A DNA stretch of 64,000 nucleotides from Xiphias gladius. Lineage: Eukaryota; Chordata; Actinopteri; Istiophoriformes; Xiphiidae. This document shows positions 33,001-45,206 of the stretch, one piece after another; position 1 is the first letter of the stretch; each line of letters opens with the position of its first letter. The stretch covers positions 19,701,501-19,765,500 of the forward strand of contig NC_053413.1 of the NCBI RefSeq assembly GCF_016859285.1. Reading direction: 5' to 3'. Below the pieces are notes generated by a model that searched no databases, was not told the DNA's origin, and saw only the letters and a list, made by a program, of their open reading frames with translations. The translations under genes and the position numbers were made by a program.

Positions 33001-35722
33001 TGCCCTTGATTGTCCTCTGTGTTTTATCTCCCAGTGTTAAAATGTGATAGCCTGTGAAATTGAAGATATCTGACATTATAGCATAGTCGAAATCTTCTCT
33101 CAAGGGAGAGAAAAGGGAAATATAGTGGGAATGGAAACAGGAAAAAACTGATTATACACAAGGTCATTCTGGTGGAAAGAAAAACAAGAGAAAAAAAACT
33201 TGCCTGGGAGACACACAGTACAACTGAGAGACACGAAAACTTTAGGGCCACCTCATATACATTAGTTCCCTCTTTAAATGTGCCATAATGATTCATTTCT
33301 CTGTAATCTGTCTCCTGATGAGCAAGGGAGTCAACAGTAACAGCTGTGTTCAGTGTCATTAGAAAGTGACAGTTGAGATTGATTAACGTAGTACTGCTGA
33401 CGTATGCTTGTCACCAGGCTTCTAATTACAAACATAATGCAGATTTATCTATGCAGGGTACGATACAAATAAGGACGGTGCATAAAATAGTTACACCTGG
33501 CTGCATCTATGCAGTGCAGAAAGAAGGGATAGAGATATGAACATTGAATTATACTGTAGATAGTTCTAGCCCCCTGTAATTTAAATATGGTACAAAAACT
33601 GGATGGGTGTGTAGATTAATGATCTTTTTTATTTTTAATAGCTTTATTATCACAGACAACTACGGGATTTTGGTTTGATGGAGCTAATATGTGTGCTTGA
33701 TTTCATAAGAGGCTGTGGGACAACGATAGTGAAGAATTTTAATGGTGGGATGAATACTCGTTGTTCAAGAATGAGACAGGCAGCAGGCCATGGTCTCAGG
33801 AGAGCCAATACAAAATTTGAAGAGGGTGGAAATGGATGAGAATCCATTATGCAGTTGACAACTAAAATCCACAGAGACGAGGTCAATTATCCATTTCTTC
33901 ATAATATCTGCTTTGGAGCTGCTGCAGTGATTCATGTGGAAGTTTGTGTGCATAGCGCATGCATCTGCATCGATGTTTTTCCCCTTTACCGGTCTGTGGT
34001 GTGCAGGGCCATGCTCTGAAGGTCTTTTTCCTCGCTGACCTTGGTCTGCAGGCACTTAAGCTCCTCTGTTAGCTTCCTCACAGCCTGCTCGGCCTTCCAA
34101 CGTCTCTCTCTTTCCTGGTCGCGCTCCTCCACAATAGTCTGAGCCGCAGGCAGACACAAAAACACAAGAAATACATACAATACAAATACATGGCTTTTTT
34201 TTTATGTTTTTGCTTGAAAAATGACACTGACCATTAAGCTCCCTCTATTTTTTGTATCTCCAGAGGGAGAAAATCTAATTCAGTGCCTCAAGTTTTTTTC
34301 ACTTGAGGCAACGTTGGTTGGGGCTGAAGACTACCAGTCTGAAAATGACACAAGACTTGGTCAAAACCTAGTATATGGCTGGACCGTGTATGGTCAATGT
34401 GCAAAATTGAGAATGTAGTTGAAAACTGTTGTGGAACGACTGCAAACGACTACTTTCAATGGAAAAATAGCTGAAGCCTGCTCGAAAACTCGCTAAATTT
34501 GTCTGGATGATGTAGTATGCTAATTTGCATATTCCTGACATCGTCACATTGTATTCGCATTCTGCCAAGTGTCAGCTGGTTTCAGCCCTTTATCTGTTTG
34601 CTTCTCTCCTACTCTCTGTGCTCACATATATATAATTTAATAAGATTTCCAATAAAGCTTTTCTCAGCTCCTGAGTGTAATGCTTAATCAGCGAAGTGCT
34701 AGAATTTCATTTTTGAGCATGGGTGGGATACTGTAAGACGGGGTTAAGTTTGGAAGTAAATAAAATAAGAAAAATGGTGGCTGGTTTATTAAAGTGAAAT
34801 ACAGCTGAAATGATTAGCTGATTGATAGGAAAATAAATGGCAACTATTTAGATAATTGATTAATTGTTCTTGTCATTTTTCAAGCAAAAATATTGAAAAA
34901 AAGCCAAATATTTGCATTTTCAGCTTCTCAAAAGATAATGTTTGCTGTTTTTCTTTCTCTTTCATGATTGTAAACTGAATATTTAGGGGGGGGTTTGGAC
35001 TTTTTGTTGCAAAAACAAGACGTGTGAGGAAATCATCTTCAGCACAATGCAATCTTTGACAATTTTTGATGAAACGATTCGATTAATTAAAAAAATTATC
35101 ACATTAATCGATAATGAAAATAATTGTTAGCTGCTGCCCTAGATGGAAATATGCAATTTCTATGTATGTAGAGTTTTAATGAGTAAACTGTGTAATGTTG
35201 TTTTGTAACTTAATGTCAAATGATGACTGGGTGATGACTAAGTGTTTCTTAGGTAAGTGACAGAGTTATCTCAAAAAGGGCTAGAACACAAATGCAAAAT
35301 GTTGATGTTGTTGTCTTTGTTTTGCAGTCGGTTTATGCAAGGGGGTGTATATTCTTATGGGTGTATATTATTGTGTAAGTATAAAAATGCAAGACAGATA
35401 TTAGTAGCTTTTACAGAGATGTTGGTAAAAACACACAGCAGATGTCTATTTCTCTGTTTTAAGGGGACATAACCTTTTACATACTACTATCATCCTATAA
35501 AAACGGAAGCTGCCATTCAGTCTACAGGTGACCTATCCATCCTGTACCCTGTAGGTTTCCTCCTCCTCAGTGGACTTGGTTTTCACATCGCCTGAGGCCT
35601 TGGCAGCTCTCAAAGGTCCATTCCTTATTGGCCCCGCCATGTCTACACCCCCTGCGCCGCGAGGCTTCCTCCTGGGCCCCACAGCAGACTTTAGACTCCT
35701 CTGTTTATGATTTTCCTGATCA
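27075..35722 (-). other. lrrcc1: lrrcc1 exons 8-19 (coiled-coil half)
   Basis: Exon coordinates: 35548-35722, 33990-34138, 32682-32886, 32394-32533, 31419-31620, 30631-30816, 30169-30343, 29573-29736, 29106-29314, 28651-28788, 27825-27960, 27075-27185. Donors are GT except after exon 16, where the junction ACAG|GCAAGG at 29105-29104 is a GC donor. Hallmarks kept from human: HTTDRLKELLLKERSGR, SREQEHR, EDEFRMALTIEASRF, ELTAMVKEQKSRISEL, GLRAERRIWGQELAQQG, KIIDDQTETIRKLKE, EKLHCVDDAFRRQLEAVQAA and an EEEMRQLLEETETNK end. The last exon ends MKRLTSVLKDF. Confidence 0.93.
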
Positions 35723-38700
35723 CTGCACATAAAACAAATCACGGATATTAAACCAGCTGTAAAATTGATTATAAACAGCCCTCCAGTTAATGTCTGGTTC
35801 AATAAAGGTCAAACCAGATGACTCTCTCACTTTTATTGGTAAGTAAAGTTTGGACAACTTTAAATTGAATTTGGAGCTAATATTTTAAAATCATCTTGCT
35901 TTTGATGAGGACAGTTTGGAGCTTACTTAAGTTAAATTACAAATTCTTAAGCACATCATCAGTGGCTGATCAAGTAGGATGAGGGTGTATAACACAGTAG
36001 CATGGTCGTTAATCATGGGAGTGAGATGACAGTTGTAATTTCTAACATAGAGAAGGATGGTTTACCACATCACTCCGAGGAAGAAAATGTATCACCCCCT
36101 TTCAGCTGAGGGGTAAAGGGATTTCCTTTATCATAAAGATACCTGATGATATTAAGTTGATGCATGATTTACAAAATGGAAATATCTATTTCCGCATATT
36201 GTGTTTGATTATTATGGATGTAGGCTTTGTCAATTACTACATCAGAAATATTTCTGTGTCAAAAAACTTTGGCAAGTGTATGAATGTGATTATCATTACT
36301 AGAAGTTACATTTCCTGATTTTGTTATAGTGTCCAATAGTGCTTAAGATGTTTTGAAAAAGTTGAGTTTCTTCTATAACAAAATCAGGGAGTACAAATGG
36401 GAACATGGGGCCAAAACAAATTGTTTTCACTACAGAGTAGTTAACCTGACAGCTGAAACACTGTTTTGTGCAGAGGTATGCAGTCAGGGAATCACCTGTC
36501 TGACCTCCTGCCTTTGGTCTCCTTGCTGGTCGTCCTCCTTGTTATATTGTTATGATGTCTGGGGATCCTGGTGCGCCTCCTGTTCTCCTTCCCGCTGTCA
36601 CACTCACTCTCTGACGTGCGGTCTGTGTCCCTCTTGGCTTTTTGTAACGTCGCCGCAGATTGAATAGAGACACTGGATTTATCACCTGCAGGGGCCTGGG
36701 TAAATATTGCAGAAATACTGATAACTTGTGAAGGGATAAAATAAAAATCTGACAGATTATATGTTTAGATAAATGCAAACTAAATAATGAACAAATCAAA
36801 AATAGGGTATATTTGATAGACACAGCAGCAACATGAACTGGAACACATTTGTAAATCTAATTCACAAATAAAGATTTCAGTCTAGAGGTAAACAAATAAT
36901 AACCGTGGTACACAAGTTGGGATACAGCCACAAGTACTTACTGTACTACAAGTACTACAAATTAAGCCCCAATTTGTATCTTTAAGATGACTGCTCTCTT
37001 AAATGTTAAAATGCACAAATACTGTTATTGGTGATATTTTCCGTGACTTGTAACATGTTTTTAAAATAGGACCCGTAGCTACAGATTCAGGCCAAATGCA
37101 ATTGGTTTCTACTCAGAAATATCTTAACAGTGTTTTTATCTCTTCACCTGCGCTCACCTAATGTGTACCTCACAAAAATGCTTCTTGATAAATGACTCAT
37201 TGACTTTCAGCAGTGTTAAATACACACCTGCTGAATGAGCTGGGACACCTGGTGCTCCAGTTTCCTGATGCGTTGTTCATTAACGGGGTCTGCTGGATCA
37301 GCCACAGGGGAATAAACTGGCTGGGAGCACTGGCGATCTGGTTGTGCGGCTGGCTCTGTGATTGCTTCAGAGGCGATGCGCTGACGAAACTGGGACAGGA
37401 CCTCGTCAAGGCGGGGTGTGGTGAGGGGCCATCCCCTCTAAGCTGCAATGGAAACTTAAATTGCATTTTTTTCACTTGATTAAGAACAGGGTCTTACATC
37501 AGGGTACCTACTATGGCTAAATTCACTAAATTATATTATATCCCATTAATTCTGTGACCACTGCGAATTTGCCATTTACAACAGCTACTTGCACTACAGG
37601 ATGACACAGTGGCTCAATGACTGGCACAGTCGCCTCACAGCAAGATGGTCCAAAGTGATAAAAATCTTCCAAACTTTATATTCATTCAGTAATATGAGAC
37701 TGTCCTTTTTCTCTTAGAACTTTAAGAAAGTGAGAAGACAGGCTCTGCAATGGAAAATCACTTTTTTTCCCTGTATGTGTGAATTAATTTTCGAAAAAAT
37801 AGAAATGTCGAAAACAAGTGTGAGGGATGTGAGGGATGTAACTATTTTAAAGTCAAGCTTCCTTCTCTCATGCTTCTGATGTGCTATTTCATTGTGCTAT
37901 ATATGGATGTTGTAAATTAGTTGCGTGTGTTCTTCTGTGTGGCCAGGTGTTTCTTGCAAAAAAGACAATTTATCTTCCTTGTTGAATATAGGTTAAATTC
38001 TGAAAAAAATTAACTGTATTATGATTGTTATATTGAAATTGTTTATATGAGAAATACAACTGTCTAAATTAATTGTAGTATGGTATAAAAAATTACAGCT
38101 TCATTGTGACTTGTATCCGAAAGCAGGAAGTCCACATAGTCCTCCAGACCAGGGATATCACAGGGACTGCCTACACCTGGATGTGACTGATTTCCCAGCC
38201 GGTCCAGGCCATCCAGGACGGAGATCTGTGGCAACGACTGCATAACAATCTCCCTGTAACCTGCAACATGACAGACACACACATACATTTGAAAAACCTG
38301 ACCAGACTGGAGCTGTGTGACTGAACCATCAGGTGTTATGGTGATTACGTTGCATTAAATCAAATAATCTATATAGAAATGAATAACCTCTCTTCTGCGT
38401 GTGCAATCCTCATGCACTGTTGATGCAGTTCACTAAATGAGAACTGAGCACTGCTAATATAGGTGTATCTACGCATATTGACAGCAAGGGTTATAAGAAT
38501 ACTTTAAGTATGCCCTCATTGATTTAAAGAGATGCTTTTAACAACTACTGCAGTGAATTAATCATGAACAGGAAGATATGGATAATGGGTGCACAGCATA
38601 ACTGCAGAAATTTTTTACATTAATGTAACTGCTGTCAATCCAATCTTGAAGAGAGATGAAATTACAATTCATAGAGCGATAAATAGACCACTGCCGTTAC

Positions 38701-40866
38701 TATCAGTGGCAGTCAATTTGACTACCACTGATTTTCACTGTGCTTTCATTACGGACAATAGAGGATAGGGTTGTGAGTCAGTTATTCTGCAAAATCTAAC
38801 AATCTGTCAAACTAATCTATCGTCTGGATTAGTGAATGCTTCATCAAAAACAGAGAGGAAGAAGAAAAAAAATCTGCTAGTTAGCACATGTTGTTGATGT
38901 CTGTTATTACACTTTTTAAAAGTCCAACACCTGATACACTAAGTTGCCAGTTTATTAGGTATGACCGGCTAAAACTAATGTGGTCAAAAACAGTCCTGCA
39001 CTGAATCCTATTTTTGTGGTTGGTATAATAGTTTACCTTCATACATATAAATGTGGTGGAGAAATTAGCAAAATATACAGCCTCCAAAAGGACCATGAAG
39101 TTGAAACAACACGTTTCTAAAACAGTTTCAACAAAAAATGACCATTATTAACTTCATAAATGTAGGGTGTGTGTGGGGCTGTTGTATAACATTATATTAC
39201 ATTCCTTTGGCAGACGCTTTTGTCAAAAGCGACTTGCATTAAGTTTACTCAGAGGGAGATGTCATCAAATTTGTCATTTGAAAAACTTTTGCTTACTTTT
39301 CAATCAGCAAAACAGTTGCAGATTTTCTGTCAACTGACTAATCGATTAATCAACAAATCGTTGCAGCTCTAATGTAAACATAACCCCACACAATTCCATC
39401 AAGAATCACTCAAGCCTTTGTGACATTCATGTCTTGGAAACAGGGTAGATGACAGTTTAACAGTGAACTTGAAATTCTTAACAGTCTCTGCACCAGAAAT
39501 TTTAAATTATTACGCACTTTTGATTGAACCGTGTTGTGTTTGTTCTTGTTATTTTGCATATCAGGTCATGTTCCCACACAGTATATTAGTAAAGGGCAGA
39601 AATTTACAGGTAATATATCGATCATCAAACTAGTTACAATTGTACTCCCAAAGAACATTTTCATGCCCCACCTGGTGATCTACACACAGGGTTGTCTCTG
39701 CCATCCTGGCTCAAAGACACTTCTCTTAAACCTTGCAATCCCAGCAGGCACTGCAGCAGTTGATCAATGCGGTCCAGGTGGTTGCTATGGAGACTGAGGT
39801 GCCTCAGCTTGTACTCCGCGCCATGGAGATACAACAACCCTAATGGGAACATCAGGAATCAACAGCATTGAAATGTCAGTCACTTGTTAATGTTTTAATC
39901 TGAATGCAGAAAAAGAAAAACTCTGTTCAGTCAGTATTTCACTCACCAGTGAGGTTATTTAGCTGATTGTAGGACAAGTTTAATCTAGTTAGGTTCACTA
40001 GGCCATTCAGTCCTGGGGTACAGGGAGGGGACATGAACAACTCAGTGATTTTACAGCTCATAAAGCAGCGACGGCAACATCAGAGTAAACACAAGAGCCA
40101 GTAATTAGGAATTATTACTTGTAGAATTCCCACAATGCTGAAACATTTATTGTCCGACTAAAAAATACTCACCTTCAATCTTGGTGATTAAGTTACAGGA
40201 TAAATTTAATGTCCTCAGGGAAGTGAGGGAACTCAGACCCTCAATCTTCGAAATGCAATTGGAGGAAAGGTCTAAGTGCCGCAGGTGCCAAGCTGAGGTC
40301 AGGCCCTCGATCCTCGGGATGTGATTGCAGTGCAGACTGAGTGATGTTACAGTGGGACTCAGGGGAACATCCAGCAAACTATACAAAAGGCAACAAGGTG
40401 AAAAAGAGGATTCACCATAAAAGAAAAAAGTTTAACCACTTAGTACCCAAAACCCTTTGCCAAAACCTTGTAGGGTGGCAACTAACAATTACTTTGTCCA
40501 GCAATAAAACTGTACATTTTTTTGGTTAGTCTGTTTATTGTTTAGTCTATTCAATTTCCCAAAAAATGTGCTTGTTTTGCCTGAAGGCCCGAAACCAAAA
40601 TGATAATCCTGATATATATTGATTTTTCCATCTCAAACTGCTTTAATTGAAGTGTTTTTTAGAGGCCCCAATGATGTGATTTCTGGGGCTGCTATTTGCT
40701 TGGTTTCACAAGAAGACAGCTAAAAACTGAGAAACATTAGAAAAAGGAATCATAATTTTATGCAACAGAGGTATGTGTAGATTTATCCCATTAATCATTT
40801 TTACCTTGTTATCATCAGTTACCTTGTTATATTCTTGTCCATAAGACTCAGCTCCTTGTCCCCCAT
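27075..40866 (-). CDS. lrrcc1: Leucine-rich repeat and coiled-coil centrosomal protein 1 (19 coding exons)
   Basis: Centrosome/centriole protein, known in mammals to localise to the distal centriole and to matter for spindle poles and cilia. I could join 19 exons from ATG at 40866 to TAA at 27077-27075; all phases agree and the product is 1015 residues (human about 1032). Residues 27-165 are LxLxxNxI leucine-rich repeats closed by a cap (NPVCRSPGYREIVMQSLPQ); 166-410 is a low-complexity linker including TPRLDEVLSQFRQR and KRDTDRTSESECDSGKENRR; 412-1010 is almost uninterrupted coiled coil (for example QERERRWKAEQAV, IDDQTETIRKLKE, EAVQAAHQAELLRQANEKQK). The human N-terminus is some 15 residues longer. 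The gene lies between ralyl and e2f5 on the same strand, as in human. Exon list is given in the two entries below. Confidence 0.95.
34795..35145 (+). repeat. AATCGATTAAT-family repeat (lrrcc1 intron 8)
   Basis: Forward copy: TGATTAGCTGATTGATAGGA, ATTTGCATTTTCAGCTTCTC, TTTCATGATTGTAAACTGAA, TGATGAAACGATTCGATTAA, and TAATTGTTAGCTGCTGCCCT in order. Same family as 23345-23680. Confidence 0.65.
36496..40866 (-). other. lrrcc1: lrrcc1 exons 1-7 (LRR half and linker)
   Basis: Exon coordinates: 40823-40866, 40173-40378, 39947-40012, 39672-39839, 38097-38260, 37228-37437, 36496-36695. Exon 1 encodes MGDKELSLMDKNIT and half of S15. Exons 2-4 encode the leucine-rich repeats (HLRHLDLSSNCISKIEGL, LRTLNLSCNLITKIEG, LTRLNLSYNQLNNLTG, KLRHLSLHSNHLDRID). 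Exon 5 encodes the cap and an acidic segment. The exon 5 donor (GCT|GTAATT) and exon 6 acceptor (CTTAG|AGG) are the least certain junction: they are chosen because an upstream AG would leave an in-frame TAG. Intron 1 holds an AATCGATTAAT-type repeat, intron 4 a GGCAGACGCTTTTGTC-type fish repeat at 39190-39255. Confidence 0.85.
40475..40735 (-). repeat. AATCGATTAAT-family repeat (lrrcc1 intron 1)
   Basis: Reverse, diverged copy: GGTGGCAACTAACAATTACT at the left, then GTTTATTGTTTAGTC, and GCCCGAAACCAAAATGATAA. Confidence 0.5.
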
Positions 40867-41189
40867 AACGACAACGTACAGCCAACGTTATTTTCCTGTT
40901 TGTACTGTCTGTGTGCTGTTAAACATCGTGTCTGTTAACCAATAAGACACACTGCTGACGCGTTAAGTTAAATGGGCAGAGGACTTGGGAGGAATTAGCT
41001 GAAACAACAAAACCTTTAGCTAAGTTACCTTGCTTCCTAGCAATAGGTTACTATCGATCGACCTCAAAGGAGGCTAACTCATTCCAAACCTTCAAACTAT
41101 AGTTACAAAAGCAGGGACAGCAAGCAAGCGGAGCGTTATGGTTTCTAACAGCCAACACAGCATTTTTGAGATCGTTAAACCATTTTTAC

Positions 41190-41216
41190 TTGTTGTTGTT
41201 GTTGTTGTTGTTGTTA
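41190..41216. repeat. TTG/CAA microsatellite
   Basis: About nine TTG units, about 325 bases upstream of the lrrcc1 start codon. Confidence 0.9.
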
Positions 41217-41249
41217 GCCTCTGTCGAGTTGAACTAGCCGCCTCTAGCA

Positions 41250-41340
41250 CTTGACTTCCTGTTTACATGACGTAGTTAACGGCGACATCCGGGACACTGA
41301 AGACTCCACCCAGGAGTTCTTATATTTCCGGTCATCGCGG
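41250..41340 (-). promoter_or_regulatory. Candidate lrrcc1 promoter with ETS and CRE-like sites
   Basis: On the gene's strand this stretch holds CAGGAAGT (41261-41254), TACGTCA (41274-41268), CCGGAT (41292-41287) and CCGGAAA (41331-41325): three ETS-type sites and a CRE/ATF-type site in 80 bp, in a locally GC-richer region without a TATA box. This is a usual housekeeping promoter layout. The distance to the start codon (about 385 bp) implies a long leader or an unseen 5' UTR intron. Confidence 0.4.
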
Positions 41341-42250
41341 GGGATTTTAAAATCTTAAAATGTCTGATTAAAGATGGACCCTGGGTCATCTGAAACAGAA
41401 AAGTTCCAAAGCAGGATGTTGTACAGCAATGTTAGGCAAATAGTGGCCCATGGACCAAATCTGGCCCCTAAGAACATGTAATGATTTTGGTTTTTTTGCC
41501 TTTTATGATTGCTTTTTAGTAGCTGTTCTTGAACTTTCCATCATATCACATGATCTTCATCAGCAGATGAATTTTGGTAAGTTAACATTTAATTGTAGAT
41601 GATCACATTTTTGTTTTTTCCTGAGTGCTTTAAAGACCGCTTGTGGATGTTGCCTTAAAAGTTGAACTTCAAAGTTTTTTCTTCGATTTAGCAAACAGCC
41701 GCTGACAGTGTCCATTTAGAGGCCTTTCTGGAGTTCACGGTCGTATCATGTAATCTTGGTGAGCAGAAGAACCTGCCAAATGGACCCCGAGATGCGATTG
41801 TTTCTTAAACTGCTGTTTTCAAGGCCAAAAGTGAACTTTGAAGCTCATTGAAGGGGTTATAAACCGAAAACATGGAGCACACAATGAGCACGTACTATCA
41901 AATCCGTTTTAAAGTGACTACATTCATGTAAGATACAAAAATATTGTACAGTATGTTCATATACAAACCTTTCTTCATACACCATTCTTTATTTTTTATA
42001 GATGTGTTTACCTGAGCTTCATGGTGTTAATCACTTATACATCCTTACAGTGTGTATGTGTGTCTGCAACTATCACTATACACCTGTGTTTAACTGATGT
42101 TGATTCTTTTTGTGTGTTTACTTCTCTTGTAGCCAAAGGAAAAATCATCTTGAAGCTAAAGCAAGTCATGATTAAAACCCAGAATTCCTGTTTGACACAA
42201 CATTATATACTTGTTTCCCTTTAAGTCCTAGCTGCTGGTACTTAAAATTA

Positions 42251-42290
42251 CCCCCCCCCCCCCCCCACACACACACACACACACACACAC
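42251..42290. repeat. C16 run joined to CA microsatellite
   Basis: A run of 16 C followed directly by about 12 CA units. The minus strand is a long G run. Confidence 0.95.
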
Positions 42291-43789
42291 GCACTGTCCT
42301 TTGCATTAACTCCCCATTCAGAAAACATGGTAAATACAGAAGTGGCTACAGTACCAAAAAGAGACACACAACACAAGCTGCATGAGAAAAACATGCCCAC
42401 AAAAACACAAAAGTAATAAGAAATGACATGCATTTATTACAAAACAACCATCAAATCCTTGTCTTTAAATCAAATGGCTCTATTATGTTCCTTTGGCATG
42501 TCTGTGGTAGGAAGAACAAAACCTCAGTATCAGGCTTTCAACTATTTTCATTTGCAAATACAAGCCCAAGAAAGAATGTTCACACAAATCCTTCTACCTC
42601 AACAAATATTTTCATTATAATCACCCTTTTGATAGTTCAAAATTAACTATATTTCAGTAGGATACCTCAAGCACACTCATTACAATCTTTAGTAGTATAC
42701 ACTATGTTTCATAGACCCAAGTTGAATAGGCATCTCAAAACCTGAATTCTAAATTTATTCAAAAATAATGCTAATAGAGAATTAATAGTGGCATTTGGCC
42801 TCTGTATAAATAAGTTGTATAAACTATTGCATGCTGACACAAACAGCGGGAGAGGAATACCTCACACCTCACAGATATTAAGTGTCAAGCAAATAAGCTA
42901 ATATGTGACCAATTTTATTCACTGGATTGTGTGTGAAGGATAAATAAGACTAATGTTGGGGTATCATTAGAATCAGAGTGAAATATACCTTTGACCAGGG
43001 AAAACACAGATGACGATAGAAGACAGTCTGAAATTTTAGAATTATTCATAGTGTAATACATTAAATATAGATGGCTCCTTTTATGCTTTCTTTCCCTAAG
43101 ATATAATTCATGAAACCTCTTACATTATAATCTTTCTTTGACTTATAGGCCTGTGAAAAATTACATGTTGTGAGTTATGCATCCTTGCTCAACTATGGCT
43201 AATCACGGATATATTATAGAGATCCTGACCCCTATTATACCCATAATTCATCTAGAAGCTACACTGGGCCGGTGATTGATTCAGTTCATCATACACTGAA
43301 CCTTGTCCATATTAGAGGAGCTGCATGACTGATCATTGTACTCGCTGGCTGCCAGCCAGTGGTGACAGAACCAATTATACCTGCAAGCCCGCCAATGGCC
43401 CTCCTTAACTTGTGAAAATGATGATGTGGTGCTAACGAAGTGAGTGAATTAGAAATGCCATCTGTTGCTGCCTCGCCACCACTTACAGTGTCTCTCATAG
43501 GCTGTAGTGTTCAAGGGCACGAAATTAAAAGAATTAAGTTAATATTCTCGTAGGCAGTTAGCGTATAGGACTAATGTGTAGAAATGCTATAATTAAACTT
43601 GAGTGGAGAATTTGTACTTTTAGCATTATTCTCTGCCTTTATTTTCACCTTGCTAATGTCATTTTTTTTTTTTTTTGCAAATGATTTGAGGGTGAAGGAA
43701 AAAGTTACACAGAAGTGTTGAGTCAGGCAGCAAGTTTGCAACACTTGTTCTTATGCAAAATTAAAAACAAGATTAAGAGCCTACAGCTG

Positions 43790-44295
43790 TGCTAGGGGCT
43801 CAGTGACATTGTACTTAGGCATGGAGGTTCTTTGAGCCAAATGCTAACATCAGCATGCTGACATGCTACCAATGACAATGGTAACTTACTAAATTCACCA
43901 TCTTAGTTTAACATGTTAGCATGCTAACAATTGCTAATTATAACAAAAGGATACAGGTGAGGCTGATGGGAATGTAATTTGTCATGTCGCAGGTACTTGG
44001 TTGTAAACTAAAGTATTGGACAAATAAAAAGTTTGTGCTGTTTGCAGTAGGTGAACAGTTAAGGGATCACCAAAGTTATTACAATTTATCCTGAGGGGGA
44101 CACAAATGTCTAGAGAGGTGGAGGAAGTATTCAGAGCATTTACCTCAGTAAAAGTACTATTACCATACTGAAAGTAATGCATCAAAAATAAAAGTAAAAG
44201 TATGTAAGCATAGTCAGGAAAATGTACTTAGAAGTAGCAAAAGTACTGCAGAAAAATGTAATAGCAGTCCATCCAATAGTTTGAGACATTTCAGT
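43790..44295 (+). repeat. TTAGCATGCTAAC-family repeat with a nested insertion
   Basis: Ordered blocks as in the 11060 copy: GAGCCAAATGCTAACATCAG, CATGTTAGCATGCTAAC, GTATTGGACAAATAAAAAG, GATCACCAAAGTTATTAC, ACACAAATGTCTA, then after an interruption CAGTCCATCCAATAG and GACATTTCAGT. The interruption at 44113-44263 is a piece of the AAGTACTT family (GGTGGAGGAAGTATTCAGAG ... AGTACTGCAGAAAAATG). Confidence 0.65.
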
Positions 44296-45182
44296 AAAAA
44301 AGCTAGAAAAAACAAATATATATATGCTGCTTTGCAGGCCTTAACTGAAAGTAAAGTTTTTGTACTGAGCAGAGGACCTCCACAGAAAGTCTGCATTTTT
44401 TTTTTATTATTATTATTTTTTTTTTTTTAAAGTTGTTTGTGAAAATGAAAGCCACAACACAACACTCAGGCAGACTTTTTTTTTTTTGGTGGGGGATTTA
44501 TTTGAAAAACTGTTATCATCCATAGCTGTAACAGATGCAATGAATACAAATGATCCATATTAGCCACATTTTTGACATGCTGATAATAAAAATAGTCATC
44601 TTTTGATTACCATAAACAAAATGTAAACAGAATTTTAGAATGCATCTTATCGTGTATAACAAATGACACAAACATGATATGCATACAATACTGTGTGCAG
44701 ACATTGTGAATAAATTACGTACTGTGCATTTAAAACAATGTACAAATAAAGCAAATCACATAATTAACAAGTGGCAAAGAAAATGTTATCCTCATACATT
44801 CATATTTAGCTCTCTGCCACTGTCGTGGCTCGTCAGTTTTCAATGCACAGAAACAGAACATACATATGCAGTACAACAAAGGTGGGCATCTCACATGGAT
44901 CATCTGACTGATGATGTAATTTTATTTTTAAGCACAATACAGACCATAATATATTACACAAACAATATACTGTATTGTCCTTATTTTTCAGCAAGGCAAT
45001 CAGTTTGAAAGGAAATTACTAATTGCTCTTTGCAGTTGTTCTTGCGGTAGTATTGAGAATATTCATAAACAGTTTTTTGATGAAGTACACATCAGGGTCA
45101 TGTTCATGTGAGGCAAACAAGCAACAAACAATTTTGAAAAACTCTTTCTTCTGCTGTCATTGCTTTACTTTTAATTTCAAAT

Positions 45183-45206
45183 ACACCTTCTTGATCAAGA
45201 AGGTGT
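45183..45206. repeat. Perfect 24-bp palindrome
   Basis: ACACCTTCTTGA followed immediately by its exact reverse complement. No loop. It sits in the lrrcc1-ralyl intergenic stretch. Confidence 0.9.
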
